Assembly (NCBI GenBank): GCA_038244815.1
Contig: JBBRTB010000035.1
Coordinates: 1-36,318 of the forward strand
Direction: 5' to 3'
Source: DASVHS01 sp038244815
GTDB lineage: Bacteria; Acidobacteriota; Thermoanaerobaculia; Gp7-AA8
Length of the DNA: 36,318 nt
Shown here piece by piece: positions 23,864 to 32,800 of the stretch. Numbering within the stretch: the stretch's first letter is position 1; the number at the start of each line of letters is the position of its first letter. The position numbers and the translations under genes are program-made. The notes below the pieces were generated by a model. The model had not been told where the DNA came from. It worked only from the letters and a program-made list of their open reading frames with translations, and made no database searches.

Positions 23864-24991
23864 ATGCTCACTCTCTCCTACATCGCCCTCGCCGTCTGGG
23901 CCTTCGCACTCGCCAACATCATCATCAACCTGCTCGTTCTGGGGCGCCTGCGCGGCGCCGGGCCCGAGCGCTGTCCGCTCGTGTCGATCATCGTTCCGGC
24001 GCGCAACGAGGAGCGGGCCATCGAGCGGACCGTTCTGGCGTTCCTGGCGCAGGATTACTCCGACTTCGAAGTCATCGTCGTCGACGATCGCTCGAGCGAC
24101 GCTACCGGTGCGATTCTCGATCGCATCGCGCCATCGGATCCGCGGCTGATCGTGGTTCACGGTGATGAGCCGCCGGATGGGTGGCTCGGGAAACCGTGGG
24201 CGATGCACGAGGGGAGTCAACGCGCGCGTGGCGAGCTGCTGCTCTTCGTCGATGCCGATGTCGACTACGCGCCGGGAGCGCTGGCCGCCGCGGTCGGGCA
24301 CATGCAGGCCAGTGGGGATGACATGACGTTTCTCTTCCCGCATTTCGAGATGCGCGGGTTCTGGGAGAACGCCGTCATGCCTATCCTGCCGATGTCGCCG
24401 TTCTCGTTTCCCCTGTGGCTCGGAGAGCGGTTTCCAATGACCTGGCTCGGCGTCGGCGGCGGTACGGGGAATCTGATCCGCCGCACCGCCTACGACGCGG
24501 TGGACGGATTCGCGGCGCTGCGCGATGCCGTGATCGACGACGTCGGCCTGGCCCACCACGTCCGGCGAAGCGGCTTCCGGACCGGATTGGCCCGCACCGA
24601 CCGCTTCATCTCCGTGCGCATGTACCACGGCCTCGGCGAGATCGTACGCGGCTTCACGAAGAACCTCTTCACCGCGCTGGGTCGCAGCTATGCCGCCGTG
24701 GCCATCGTGCTGGTGTTCTTCGCCGTCCTCCATCTCCTGCCGTATCCGTTCGCGCTGATGGGCATCCGGCCGGCCATGGCCACTCTCGGTCTGATCGTGC
24801 TCAGTCGCGTGGTCTTTTTCACGGCGCTGCGCTATCCGCTCTGGAGCGCGATCCTCCTGCATCCGTTCGCCACGCTGGCCTGGCTCTGGATCACGCTGCG
24901 CTCCACCTGGCTCACCGGCATTCGCGGAAAACTGGCCTGGCGCGGAAGGACGTACGATACGTCCCGCACGCGATTCGGCGCAAAGCGGTGA
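23864..24991 (+). CDS. GT2 glycosyltransferase, HpnB/CrtQ-like membrane type
   Basis: The 375-residue protein starts with a hydrophobic helix (3-25). The GT-A domain has VSIIVPARNEE (40-50), IVVDDRSSD (71-79), GWLGKPWA (106-113) and the metal-binding VDADVD (129-134). Further on come VGGGTGNLIRR and IDDVGLA (224-230). Two or three membrane helices follow (about 277-335), then WRGRTY (359-364). GWLGKPWA and the C-terminal W-x-GR-x-Y are typical of the HpnB (hopanoid) and CrtQ (carotenoid) glycosyltransferases. No hopanoid or carotenoid genes are in the window, so the lipid substrate is uncertain. Confidence 0.8.
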   Translation: MLTLSYIALAVWAFALANIIINLLVLGRLRGAGPERCPLVSIIVPARNEERAIERTVLAFLAQDYSDFEVIVVDDRSSDATGAILDRIAPSDPRLIVVHGDEPPDGWLGKPWAMHEGSQRARGELLLFVDADVDYAPGALAAAVGHMQASGDDMTFLFPHFEMRGFWENAVMPILPMSPFSFPLWLGERFPMTWLGVGGGTGNLIRRTAYDAVDGFAALRDAVIDDVGLAHHVRRSGFRTGLARTDRFISVRMYHGLGEIVRGFTKNLFTALGRSYAAVAIVLVFFAVLHLLPYPFALMGIRPAMATLGLIVLSRVVFFTALRYPLWSAILLHPFATLAWLWITLRSTWLTGIRGKLAWRGRTYDTSRTRFGAKR

Positions 24992-25027
24992 ATTTCTTGC
25001 ACGTCGAACGGTGAGAAGGAGGCGTCG

Positions 25028-25600
25028 ATGACCGAGAAGCCGTTCATGACCGATGTCAAGGAGCTGCGCCGCCGCGCGCGGCAGCACATGCAGGAGGGCG
25101 CCGTCACCGATGGTTACCGCGCCAATCGCGAAACGGTGATCAGGATTCTCAATGAGGCTCTGGCTACAGAGCTCGTCTGCGTCCTACGTTACAAGCGTCA
25201 CTACTTCATGGCCCAGGGCATCCAGTCCGATCCCATCGTCGCGGAGTTTCTCCAGCACGCCAACGAGGAGCAGGGCCATGCCGACCAGATCGCCGGCCGG
25301 ATCGTGCAGCTTGGCGGGGAACCAAACTTCAGCCCGGAAGGGATGCAGTCGCGCGCGCACTCCGAGTACGTCGAGGGCCAGAACCTCGTCGACATGATCC
25401 ACGAGGACCTCATCGCCGAGCGCATCGCCATCGACTCCTACACCGAGATCATCCGCTACATCGGCGACGACGACATCACCACCCGCCGTGTTCTGGAAGG
25501 CATCCTGGCCGTCGAAGAAGAGCACGCCGACGACCTCTCCAAATTCCTGGCCGACCTGGATAAGGACTGGAAAACGAGAGAGCGGAAGAAGGGGGCGTGA
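25028..25600 (+). CDS. Ferritin-like (bacterioferritin-type) di-iron protein
   Basis: The 190-residue four-helix protein follows a strong AGGAGG (25017-25022). The di-iron ligands appear as Glu48, Glu81 with His84 (EQGH), Glu131, and Glu163 with His166 (EEEH). The helix spacing is that of bacterioferritin. In Bfr the residue after the second Glu is the haem-binding Met (EMKH in E. coli); here it is Gln82, so haem binding by the usual ligand is unlikely. A 30-residue N-terminal extension precedes helix A. It probably stores iron or protects against oxidative stress. It ends directly at the octamer repeat (25606). Confidence 0.85.
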   Translation: MTEKPFMTDVKELRRRARQHMQEGAVTDGYRANRETVIRILNEALATELVCVLRYKRHYFMAQGIQSDPIVAEFLQHANEEQGHADQIAGRIVQLGGEPNFSPEGMQSRAHSEYVEGQNLVDMIHEDLIAERIAIDSYTEIIRYIGDDDITTRRVLEGILAVEEEHADDLSKFLADLDKDWKTRERKKGA

Positions 25601-25605
25601 TTCGC

Positions 25606-25725
25606 GGGTCGCTGGGTCGCTGGGTCGCTAGGTCGCTACCCGGCAACCCGGAGACCCGGCCACCCAGCGACCCGGCCACCCAGCGACCCGGCCACCCAGC
25701 GTCCCAGCCACCCAGCGACCCGGCC
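25606..25725. repeat. Phased GGTC/GACC octamer hairpin, locus 4
   Basis: The left arm has three copies of GGGTCGCT and one AGGTCGCT (25606-25637). The right arm follows with no spacer as 11 octamers (25638-25725): ACCCGGCA, ACCCGGAG, then mostly alternating ACCCGGCC and ACCCAGCG, so the true period is 16. The ACCCAGCG units complement the left arm. A C-rich tail (25726-25740) follows. The repeat fills most of the gap before the S1C protease. Confidence 0.9.
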
Positions 25726-25785
25726 CCCCACCCCCCTCCCCATCCGATCAGTTCCCGCGGAATACAAGCGTGTTCTCATCATTGG

Positions 25786-26778
25786 ATGAGATACGACTTC
25801 GAAGCGAGCGATCCAGAGAATCTGTCGCAGCCTCTGCACGATGACGAACTGCTCGACGCGTATTCGAGCGCGGTGACGTCGGCGGCGGCGCGCATCACGC
25901 CGTCGGTCGTCAACATCGAGGTGCGGCAGAACGGGCGTGGCGGCCAGCAGCGCGGCGGCGGATCGGGGTTCCTGTTCACGCCCGACGGATTCATTCTGAC
26001 GAACAGTCACGTCGTCACCGGGAGCTCGGCCATCGAGGTGACGCTCGCCGACGGCACGCGCGGTCCGGCCAGCGTCGTCGGCAACGATCCTCACACCGAT
26101 CTCGCCGTCGTCCGTGTCTCGGCACCGAATCAGGTTCCGGCCCGGCTCGGAAATTCCGACGCCATCCGTCCGGGGCAGCTCGTGGTGGCCGTGGGCAATC
26201 CGCTCGGATTTCAGTGCACGGTCACGGCGGGCGTGGTCAGCGCTCTCGGCCGGACCATGCGCGCGCAGAGCGGAAGACTGATCGACAGCGTGATCCAGAC
26301 CGACGCGGCGCTGAATCCCGGCAACTCCGGCGGCCCGCTCGTCAACTCCATCGGTGAAGTGATCGGGGTCAACACCGCCGTGATCCTTCCGGCGCAGGGC
26401 ATCTGCTTTGCCATCGGCATCAACACCGCGAAATTCGTGGCCTCGCGTCTCATCCGCGACGGACACATCACGCGCAGCTACATCGGCGTCGGCGGCCAGT
26501 CCGTGCCCATGCACCGGCGCGTGGTCCGCTTCTACAACCTGCCGGTGGAGAGCGGCGTGCTCGTGGCCGGTGTGGAGAAGGGCAGCCCCGCGGAGAGCGC
26601 CGGTCTCCAGGACGGAGATGTGATCGTCGCCTACGGCGACCAGCCCATCGCCAGCGTCGACGATCTGCACCGCATTCTCACGGAAGAGCACGTTGGGAAG
26701 CGATCGGAGGTGACGATCATCCGATCGACGGAAAGGCTTGTGAAGACGATCGTTCCGGTCAGCGCCAGCGCGCAGTGA
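25786..26778 (+). CDS. S1C (HtrA/Deg-like) serine protease with one PDZ domain, no signal peptide
   Basis: ATG 25786 gives 330 residues. The catalytic triad is His75 (LTNSHVV), Asp105 (HTDLAVV) and Ser181 (NPGNSGGP). One PDZ domain occupies about 235-325 (VAGVEKGSPAESAGLQDGDVIVAYGDQPI). Unlike DegP, DegQ or DegS, there is no signal peptide or anchor: the N-terminus is MRYDFEASDPENLS. An in-frame GTG at 25597 would add 63 residues, but these are a translation of the octamer repeat and are not credible. No clear ribosome-binding site is seen. It may be cytoplasmic, or exported by another route. Confidence 0.88.
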   Translation: MRYDFEASDPENLSQPLHDDELLDAYSSAVTSAAARITPSVVNIEVRQNGRGGQQRGGGSGFLFTPDGFILTNSHVVTGSSAIEVTLADGTRGPASVVGNDPHTDLAVVRVSAPNQVPARLGNSDAIRPGQLVVAVGNPLGFQCTVTAGVVSALGRTMRAQSGRLIDSVIQTDAALNPGNSGGPLVNSIGEVIGVNTAVILPAQGICFAIGINTAKFVASRLIRDGHITRSYIGVGGQSVPMHRRVVRFYNLPVESGVLVAGVEKGSPAESAGLQDGDVIVAYGDQPIASVDDLHRILTEEHVGKRSEVTIIRSTERLVKTIVPVSASAQ

Positions 26779-26826
26779 CGCTTCGCGGAAATGATGATAG
26801 ATTCGTGATGGTTTAGGGGTTCCCAC

Positions 26827-27591
26827 ATGTCACGGCCAGCGGAGCGACACGCGCAGATTCTCGACCAGATCATCGGCCCCTTCGACCTCAGTCACGACTT
26901 TGGCCGGAAGCGCGCGTACGAGGCCGCGATCGACTACGCGCGCGAAAACCTGGTCGACGATCCTCACTGCAACGAGTTCCTCAACGCCGCCGCGCAGCGC
27001 CTCGGATTCGCCGCGGTGTCCTTCGACACCATCGAGTCGCGCGTCAAGGTCCCCAAGGACGCCTGGCTCGACGTCTGGATCTCCGACGAAGATGACGAGA
27101 TCGCTCTCACCGGAACGCGGCAGGGCATCCAGTACCTCATCGATCTCCTCACGCAACTGCGCGAGAGCGGCGATCCCGAACAGCACATCCATCTCGACCG
27201 CGGGATCTCGCCGATGACGGAAAACTCGGCGAACATCGTTCTCTTCAAGGAAGAAGAGAGCTGGTTCACCGGCGCCGCTGCAGACGTGCAGGAGTTCCCC
27301 CAGCGCGAGATCGATCCGAAGCAGATCTACGCCATCCAGTTCATCCACTATCCGCCCGAGGATCTGCCGATCAGCGCGCACAGGCTGTATCGCGTGCTGA
27401 AGGTGGAAGAGGACGACGGCTACTCGGCTACCGTGAAGGAGTTCGGCGAAGGCACCGACGACCGCTACTTCCGCTTCACCTTCATGGCCGACAACGACGA
27501 GAAGTTCACCTACAGCTTCCATCTCGACGATCCGGCCGTGAACTACTTCACGCACCGCGAGATCCTGAAGCTGGCCATGCGCAGCGTGTAG
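26827..27591 (+). CDS. Protein of unknown function, 254 residues
   Basis: The start is ATG 26827, after a 48-base gap from the protease. The protein is acidic and mostly alpha/beta, with no signal peptide or membrane helix. Residues of about 83-124 (VWISDEDDEIALTG, then IQYLIDLLTQL and HIHLD) faintly resemble the short Imm32-type motif, in which a GxxYLxxLLxxL helix precedes HxHLD. The rest (EESWFTGAAADV, IQFIHYPPEDL, RYFRFTFMADNDEKF) is not recognised. It is probably a real gene by length and codon pattern, but its role is unknown. Confidence 0.6.
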   Translation: MSRPAERHAQILDQIIGPFDLSHDFGRKRAYEAAIDYARENLVDDPHCNEFLNAAAQRLGFAAVSFDTIESRVKVPKDAWLDVWISDEDDEIALTGTRQGIQYLIDLLTQLRESGDPEQHIHLDRGISPMTENSANIVLFKEEESWFTGAAADVQEFPQREIDPKQIYAIQFIHYPPEDLPISAHRLYRVLKVEEDDGYSATVKEFGEGTDDRYFRFTFMADNDEKFTYSFHLDDPAVNYFTHREILKLAMRSV

Positions 27592-27595
27592 GGTG

Positions 27596-27615
27596 AGCCG
27601 GTTGTCAGACCGGCT
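27596..27615. terminator. Possible hairpin between convergent genes
   Basis: AGCCGGT (27596-27602) pairs with ACCGGCT (27609-27615) around 6 bases. It lies between the stop of the 254-residue protein and the mscL stop (27605-27607), which falls in the loop. No U-run is present, so termination is uncertain. Confidence 0.35.
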
Positions 27616-28042
27616 GCGTGCAGAACCTACAGCGATGCGCTCCCCGCGGGATCGGTGACAGGCACTGCGGGCAGTCTTTCATCTCCGGCGTCACCACCTC
27701 GGCCGGCTTGCGGGACATCCGGTTGACCTGGCGGATGACCAGGAAGATCGCCAGCGCCACGATCAGGAACTGGATGACCACGTTGACGAACATGCCGTAG
27801 TTCAGCGTCGCCGCCCCGGCCGCCCTGGCCTGGGCCAGGGTGTCGTAGTGCCCGCCGGAGAGCGTCACGAAGTAGTTCGAGAAATCGTGTTTGCCGGCGA
27901 CGACGCCGAGGACCGGCATGAGCAGGTCGTCGACGATGGAGCTGACGACTTTCCCGAACGCGGCTCCGATGATCACGCCGACGGCGAGATCGACCATGTT
28001 CCCCTTGAGAGCGAATTCCTTGAACTCCTTGCTGAGACTCAC
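27605..28042 (-). CDS. mscL: Large-conductance mechanosensitive channel MscL with C-terminal zinc ribbon
   Basis: GTG 28042 follows AAAGGAG (8 bases) and gives 145 residues. The N-terminal helix (SLSKEFKEFALKGN) leads into TM1 with DLAVGVIIGAAFGKVVSSIVDDLLMP, the gate of the channel. A periplasmic loop and TM2 (FVNVVIQFLIVALAIFLVI) follow. The tail has four cysteines, Cys124, Cys127, Cys138 and Cys141 (CPQC, then CRFC), as in a small zinc ribbon. MscL opens under hypo-osmotic stress. The zinc-ribbon tail occurs in many related MscL proteins and may tune gating or assembly. Only 36 bases separate it from the divergent dehydrogenase. Confidence 0.95.
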   Translation of the reverse strand: MSLSKEFKEFALKGNMVDLAVGVIIGAAFGKVVSSIVDDLLMPVLGVVAGKHDFSNYFVTLSGGHYDTLAQARAAGAATLNYGMFVNVVIQFLIVALAIFLVIRQVNRMSRKPAEVVTPEMKDCPQCLSPIPRGAHRCRFCTQPV

Positions 28043-28078
28043 GGCGGCACTCCTTTTCAACTGATAGACTTCGCTCCG

Positions 28079-28933
28079 ATGATCCGGCAGATCTCCGTCC
28101 TGGGAACCGGAACCATGGGGCGCGGTATCGCTTATCTGTCTTCGCTTGCCGGCTACGATACCTTTATTTTCGACGTCGAGACCGCCGCGCTCGATGCGGC
28201 CAGAGCGTCGATCGAGTCGACGCTGCGCAAAGGAGTCGACAAGGGCAAGGCATCCGCGGAGGCGGCCTCGGCGTCCGTGCAGCGGATTCACGTCGTCAGC
28301 GAGCTCGAGCCGGCCGTGCAGAGCGCGGATCTGATCATCGAGGCCGTACCCGAGAGCTTCGAGCTGAAAGCGGACCTGTTCGGACAGGCTGACCTCTTCT
28401 GCGGCGAGGAGACCATTCTCGCGTCGAACACCTCGTCGATCTCGATCTCGAAGCTGGCCGGAACGGTGGAGCGCCGGGACCGTTTCGCCGGACTGCACTT
28501 TTTCAATCCTCCCCATCTCATGAAGCTCGTCGAGATCGTGCAGGGTGAACGGACGTCACCCGAAACGATCGACGAGTTGCGCAAGGTCGTCGAGACGATG
28601 GGCAAGCAGCACATCGTCGTTCACGACAGTCCCGGCTTCGCCTCGTCGCGTCTCGGCGTCGCCGCCGGGCTCGAGGCCATCCGCATGCTCGAGGAAGGTG
28701 TGGCCAGCGCGGAAGACATCGACCGGGCCATGGAGCTCGGCTACAACCATCCCATGGGACCGCTGCGGCTGACCGACCTCGTCGGTCTGGACGTCCGCCT
28801 GGGCATTGCCGAGGTTCTGGCCGCGACGCTGGGCGCGCGATTCGAACCTCCGCAACTGCTCCGCGACATGGTCGCGCGAGGCATGCTCGGAAAGAAGACC
28901 GGTCAGGGTTTTTACAAATGGGATGAGGATTGA
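28079..28933 (+). CDS. 3-hydroxyacyl-CoA dehydrogenase (3-hydroxybutyryl-CoA type)
   Basis: The 284-residue protein starts MIRQISVLGTGTMGRGIA, a Rossmann NAD-binding motif (GTGTMG). Then come LIIEAVPESFELK, ILASNTSSISISKLA, the catalytic loop LHFFNPPHLMKLVEIV (His in HFFNPP) and DSPGFASSRL. The C-terminal helices have GYNHPMGPLRLTDLVGLD and end LGKKTGQGFYKW. This is the usual single-domain 3-hydroxybutyryl-CoA dehydrogenase pattern, acting in beta-oxidation or butyrate/PHB metabolism. The ATG at 28079 has no visible ribosome-binding site. The methyltransferase overlaps its 3' end by 11 bases. Confidence 0.93.
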   Translation: MIRQISVLGTGTMGRGIAYLSSLAGYDTFIFDVETAALDAARASIESTLRKGVDKGKASAEAASASVQRIHVVSELEPAVQSADLIIEAVPESFELKADLFGQADLFCGEETILASNTSSISISKLAGTVERRDRFAGLHFFNPPHLMKLVEIVQGERTSPETIDELRKVVETMGKQHIVVHDSPGFASSRLGVAAGLEAIRMLEEGVASAEDIDRAMELGYNHPMGPLRLTDLVGLDVRLGIAEVLAATLGARFEPPQLLRDMVARGMLGKKTGQGFYKWDED

Positions 28934-29675
28934 TTCCTCGGCGTATGGCGCGTTTGCGTTCGCCTACGACCTGGCACTCGGCGAGCGCTTCTTCAAGGCG
29001 GCGCGCAAGCAGCTCGAGGCATTTCTGGAGCGCTATCCGGCGGCAACGCGCACGCATCTCGACGTGGCCTGCGGCACCGGTCTGACCGTGCAGTTCTTCG
29101 CGTCGCGCGGGTGGAAATCGTTCGGTGTCGACGCCTCGGTACCGATGCTGGCCATGGCGCGGGAGCGCGTCACCAGACTGGCAGCGGGCGACTTCGGTGC
29201 GCTTCCGCTGCGGGGAACGTTCGCGCGCATCACCTGCCTCTACGACAGCCTCAATCATCTGAAGAGCCGTACCGACCTCGTGGCTGCGTTTCGATCGGTG
29301 CGCCGGGTGATGTCGCACGACTCTCTCTTCTTCTTCGACATGAATCATCCCGACATCTATCCGGCCATCTGGGGGATGAAGGAGCCGTTCGTCGCCAGCG
29401 GAGCGGGGTATCACCTCGAGATCGCCACGTCGTTTCGCCGGCGCGACGGCATCGGGCGCGCGCTCGTCACCGGCTGGGCCATGCCCCGTCCGGGACGGCG
29501 CGTGGAGATTCACGAGACACACGAACAACGCGCCTACAGCGAACGAGAGATCGTCGAGTCCCTCGGCCACGCCGGCCTCGCCGTCGTCGAGCTGATCGAC
29601 TTCGATCCCTACAACGAAGCGGACAGTCTCGACGGCGGGGGAGTGAAGCTCCTGTTCGTCTGCCGCGCCGGATGA
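28923..29675 (+). CDS. SAM-dependent methyltransferase (class I)
   Basis: ATG 28923 overlaps the dehydrogenase stop by 11 bases in another frame and gives 250 residues. Motif I is LDVACGTGLTVQFFASRG, with the acidic strand end GVDAS. Further motifs are ARITCLYDSLNHL and DSLFFFDMNHPD. The substrate is unknown; the aromatic C-terminal part resembles small-molecule methyltransferases (methyltransferase_25/11-like). The TGA stop (29673-29675) lies immediately before the REP-like element at 29676. Confidence 0.8.
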   Translation: MRIDSSAYGAFAFAYDLALGERFFKAARKQLEAFLERYPAATRTHLDVACGTGLTVQFFASRGWKSFGVDASVPMLAMARERVTRLAAGDFGALPLRGTFARITCLYDSLNHLKSRTDLVAAFRSVRRVMSHDSLFFFDMNHPDIYPAIWGMKEPFVASGAGYHLEIATSFRRRDGIGRALVTGWAMPRPGRRVEIHETHEQRAYSEREIVESLGHAGLAVVELIDFDPYNEADSLDGGGVKLLFVCRAG

Positions 29676-29742
29676 CGTCATTCCGAGCCGCGAAGACGGC
29701 GAGGAATCCGGGCGGGGGTGCGTTCTCCGGCGCTCGGAATGG
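29676..29742. repeat. REP-like palindrome, copy 3 (shortened right arm)
   Basis: The left arm CGTCATTCCGAGC plus CGCGAAGACGGCGAGGAATCC is intact. The right arm keeps only CGGCGCTCGGAATGGC (29728-29742 region), having lost about 20 bases of the AGATTCCTCGC part. The element starts one base after the methyltransferase stop and ends 10 bases before the promoter at 29752. Confidence 0.8.
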
Positions 29743-29751
29743 CTTTCAAGG

Positions 29752-29780
29752 TTGACGCAGCGGACGCGCGGGCCTATCCT
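29752..29780 (+). promoter_or_regulatory. Sigma-70-like promoter of the TonB receptor gene
   Basis: TTGACG (29752-29757) and TATCCT (29775-29780) are exactly 17 bases apart. The predicted transcript starts near 29787, leaving a leader of about 43 bases before ATG 29830, with AAAGGAGA upstream of the start. Confidence 0.65.
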
Positions 29781-29829
29781 CGCCGCAATCGTCCAACAAA
29801 CCGTTTCACCCAGTCTGAAAGGAGACGGC

Positions 29830-32800
29830 ATGCGTCCTTCCGCCCGTTTACTCCTCGTTGTTTTCGCGGTTCTTCTTCTCCCTTCTTTTCTCTTCGCGCA
29901 GTCGCAGGCAACGACCGGCGTCATCGAAGGCGTCGTCGCCGACGCCAGCGGCGCGGCCTTACCCGGTGTCTCGGTGACGATGCACAACACCGAGACGAAC
30001 TACTCGCAGACCGCGGTGACCGATTCCGGCGGCCGCTTCCGCGGTCTCCTGCTTCCTCTCGGCAAATACGATGTGACGGCGTCGCTGCAAGGGTTCGCGA
30101 CGCAGATTCTCAAGGGCTACGATCTCGCCGTCGGCCAGACGTTCACGGCAAACTTCACGATGAAGCCGGCTTCGATGTCGGAGCAGATCGTGGTCACCGC
30201 CGCCGCTCCGCTCATCGAGACGGCCCGCACCGAGGGATCGACGCGCATCGATCAGAAGGCGGTGGAGGGACTGCCCAACAACGGGCGCAACTTCCTCGAC
30301 TACGCGAAGCTCACGCCGGGCGTGACGATCGTGCAGGGTCCCGACGGCGACGAGCTGTCGATCAACGGACAGAAAGGCATCGAGAACAACGTCTCCGTCG
30401 ACGGCGCGGACTTCAACAATCCGTTCTTCGGCGAGCAGCGCGGCGGTCAGCGTCCGGCGTTCACTTTCAACCTCGACGCCGTGAAGGAGATGGTGGTCAT
30501 CGCCGACGGCGCGAACGCCGAGTTCGGCCGCTCGCAGTCAGGCTTCGTCAACGTGGTCACGAAGTCGGGCACGAACGAAATGAAGGGGACGGTTCACCTC
30601 GTCGGCAAGAACGACTCCCTCAGCTCGAATCCCAAGAATCCCGACGGCACCTCGGCTACGAACTTCAAGCAGCATCAGTATCAGGCCGGCTTCACCCTGG
30701 GCGGACCGATCGTCCGCGACTCGTTGTTCTACTTCGCGGCCGCGGACTTCCAGACGGCCCGGTCGACGAAGCAGACCGATCCGAGCCGCATCGAGCAGCG
30801 CGTCGTCGACGCCTTCGCCGCTCTGGGCAGCCCCGGCGAGAACCTCCCCATCCAGCGCACCAACGATGCGCGCGTTCTCCTGCTCAAGGGCGATTGGGAC
30901 GCCAGCGCCAGGAACCTGGCCACGCTGCGCTACAACTACACCTGGTCGGAGCAGAAGAACGGCACCTTCGACGTCGACTCGTGGGGGCGCAGCGCGAACG
31001 CCACGGAGAAAGACGACTCCAACGCCGTCGCCGGCTCATTGGTGACGACGCTCACCGGCAATCTGCTGAACGAATTCCGCTTCCAGGGAGCGAAAGAGAG
31101 CCGTCCCCGTCCGTACAACGGGCCGAACATCACCGGGCAGAGCCGCCCGCTGCCGGACACGTCATTCGACTTCGTGCGCAGCTACCGGTTCGGTGAGCCG
31201 TTCTTCATCCCGGTCGACTACTACGACACGCGCACGCAGCTCGTGGACAATGTGTCGGTCATCCACGGCGCCCACTCGTTCAAGTTCGGTGCGGAGTACA
31301 ACCGCGTGAACTCGGTACAGACGTTCCGCGGGTTCGCCAACGGCCGCTACATCTTCGATTCCACCGACGGCTTCCTCAACTATCTCCACAACCCGAACTA
31401 CGTCGAGTGCTCCGACGGGAGCTCCTCGCAGAACGGGACCTGCCCGGCTGGTGCCTCGATCAGCGGTCCCGTGCTGCTCTATCTGCAGCAGGCCGGTGTC
31501 GGCGGTCTCACGGCCGACGAGGCGGGGACGCAGAGCATTCCTCAGAAAGAGCCCGCCGTGTTCGCGCAGGATGCCTGGCAGGTCACGCCGAACCTGAACG
31601 TGCAATACGGGCTGCGCTGGGAAGCGCAGATCGAGCCCGACCCCATCACGCCGGCGGATCAGGTGTTCTACGCCGGGTTCTACGGCAAGACGTCGAAGGG
31701 TATCGAGTTCCCGTCCAACGGCAAGATTCCGTCGGACAAGAAGATGTGGCAGCCGCGTCTCGGCCTCTCCTGGAATCCAAACGGCGACGGCCGCAGCGTG
31801 CTGCGCGCGAACGCCGGAATCTTCTACGGACGCGTCCCCGGGCTCACGCTGGCGTCGTCGCGTTCGACGAACGGCAGCCGCGGCCAGACCATCTTCCGCA
31901 ACAGCGCCGCCTCGCCGTTCCTCGGTCCCGTGCCGGCGTATCCGAACCTCATTCCGCAGTCCGCGATCGGCAACCCCGATCATCCCGATGTCGTCGCCTT
32001 CGACAAGAACTTCCAGAACCCCAGGACGAAGTCGGCCAGTGTGTCGTGGGAGCAGGAAGCGATCCCCAACTACTCGTTTCTCGTGAAGTACAACTACGCC
32101 AAGGGCGAACACATCACGCGCTTCGTCAACGGCAACGATCCGCTCCTCGGATCGCCGTGGAGCTCGGGGCTGGGACCGAACGGAACGAACGGCATCGGCA
32201 CGCTGACGGTGGTCGAGTCGACGGCGCGCAGCCTCTACAACGGCATCACGTTCGGCGTGACGAAACGGCCCACGCGCAACGTGCAGTTCCAGGTCTTCTA
32301 CACGTATTCGAAGGACAAGTCGGACGACGACAACGAGCGCGACCCGTTCACGTTCCGTTACGCGAAGATCACCGACCTCGCAGCGGAATACGGATATTCG
32401 GATCGCGATCAGCGTCATCGCGTCAACGGCTGGATGCTGTGGAACGCGCCGATGGGCGTCGACTTCAACGTGCGCTACTCCTATCGCTCGGCGCAGCCCC
32501 AGTCGATCACCGCGTCCGGCGCGGTGGCGAACACACCGCAGGACCGCTGCTCGATCATCAATGCGGACGGCACCTGCAACGCCAACGCCGTCGTCACGCA
32601 GCGCAACCTCGGACGCAAGGACAACCAGTATTCATCGCTCGATCTGCGGCTGTCGAAGGACTTGGTGTTCAACGGCATGACCATCCAGCCGGCCCTCGAT
32701 GTGTTCAATCTGTTCAACAGCAAAAACCTGCACCGGCCGGAAGTGACGAGCCTCATCTTCAACTTCGACGGCACGGTGCAGAGTGGCGTCGGCGAGCCTC

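Noticed and set aside
25597..25785. N-terminal extension of the S1C protease from GTG 25597
   Set aside because: The extension is a translation of the octamer repeat (Pro/Ser/Thr-rich), overlaps the ferritin stop, and has no ribosome-binding site.
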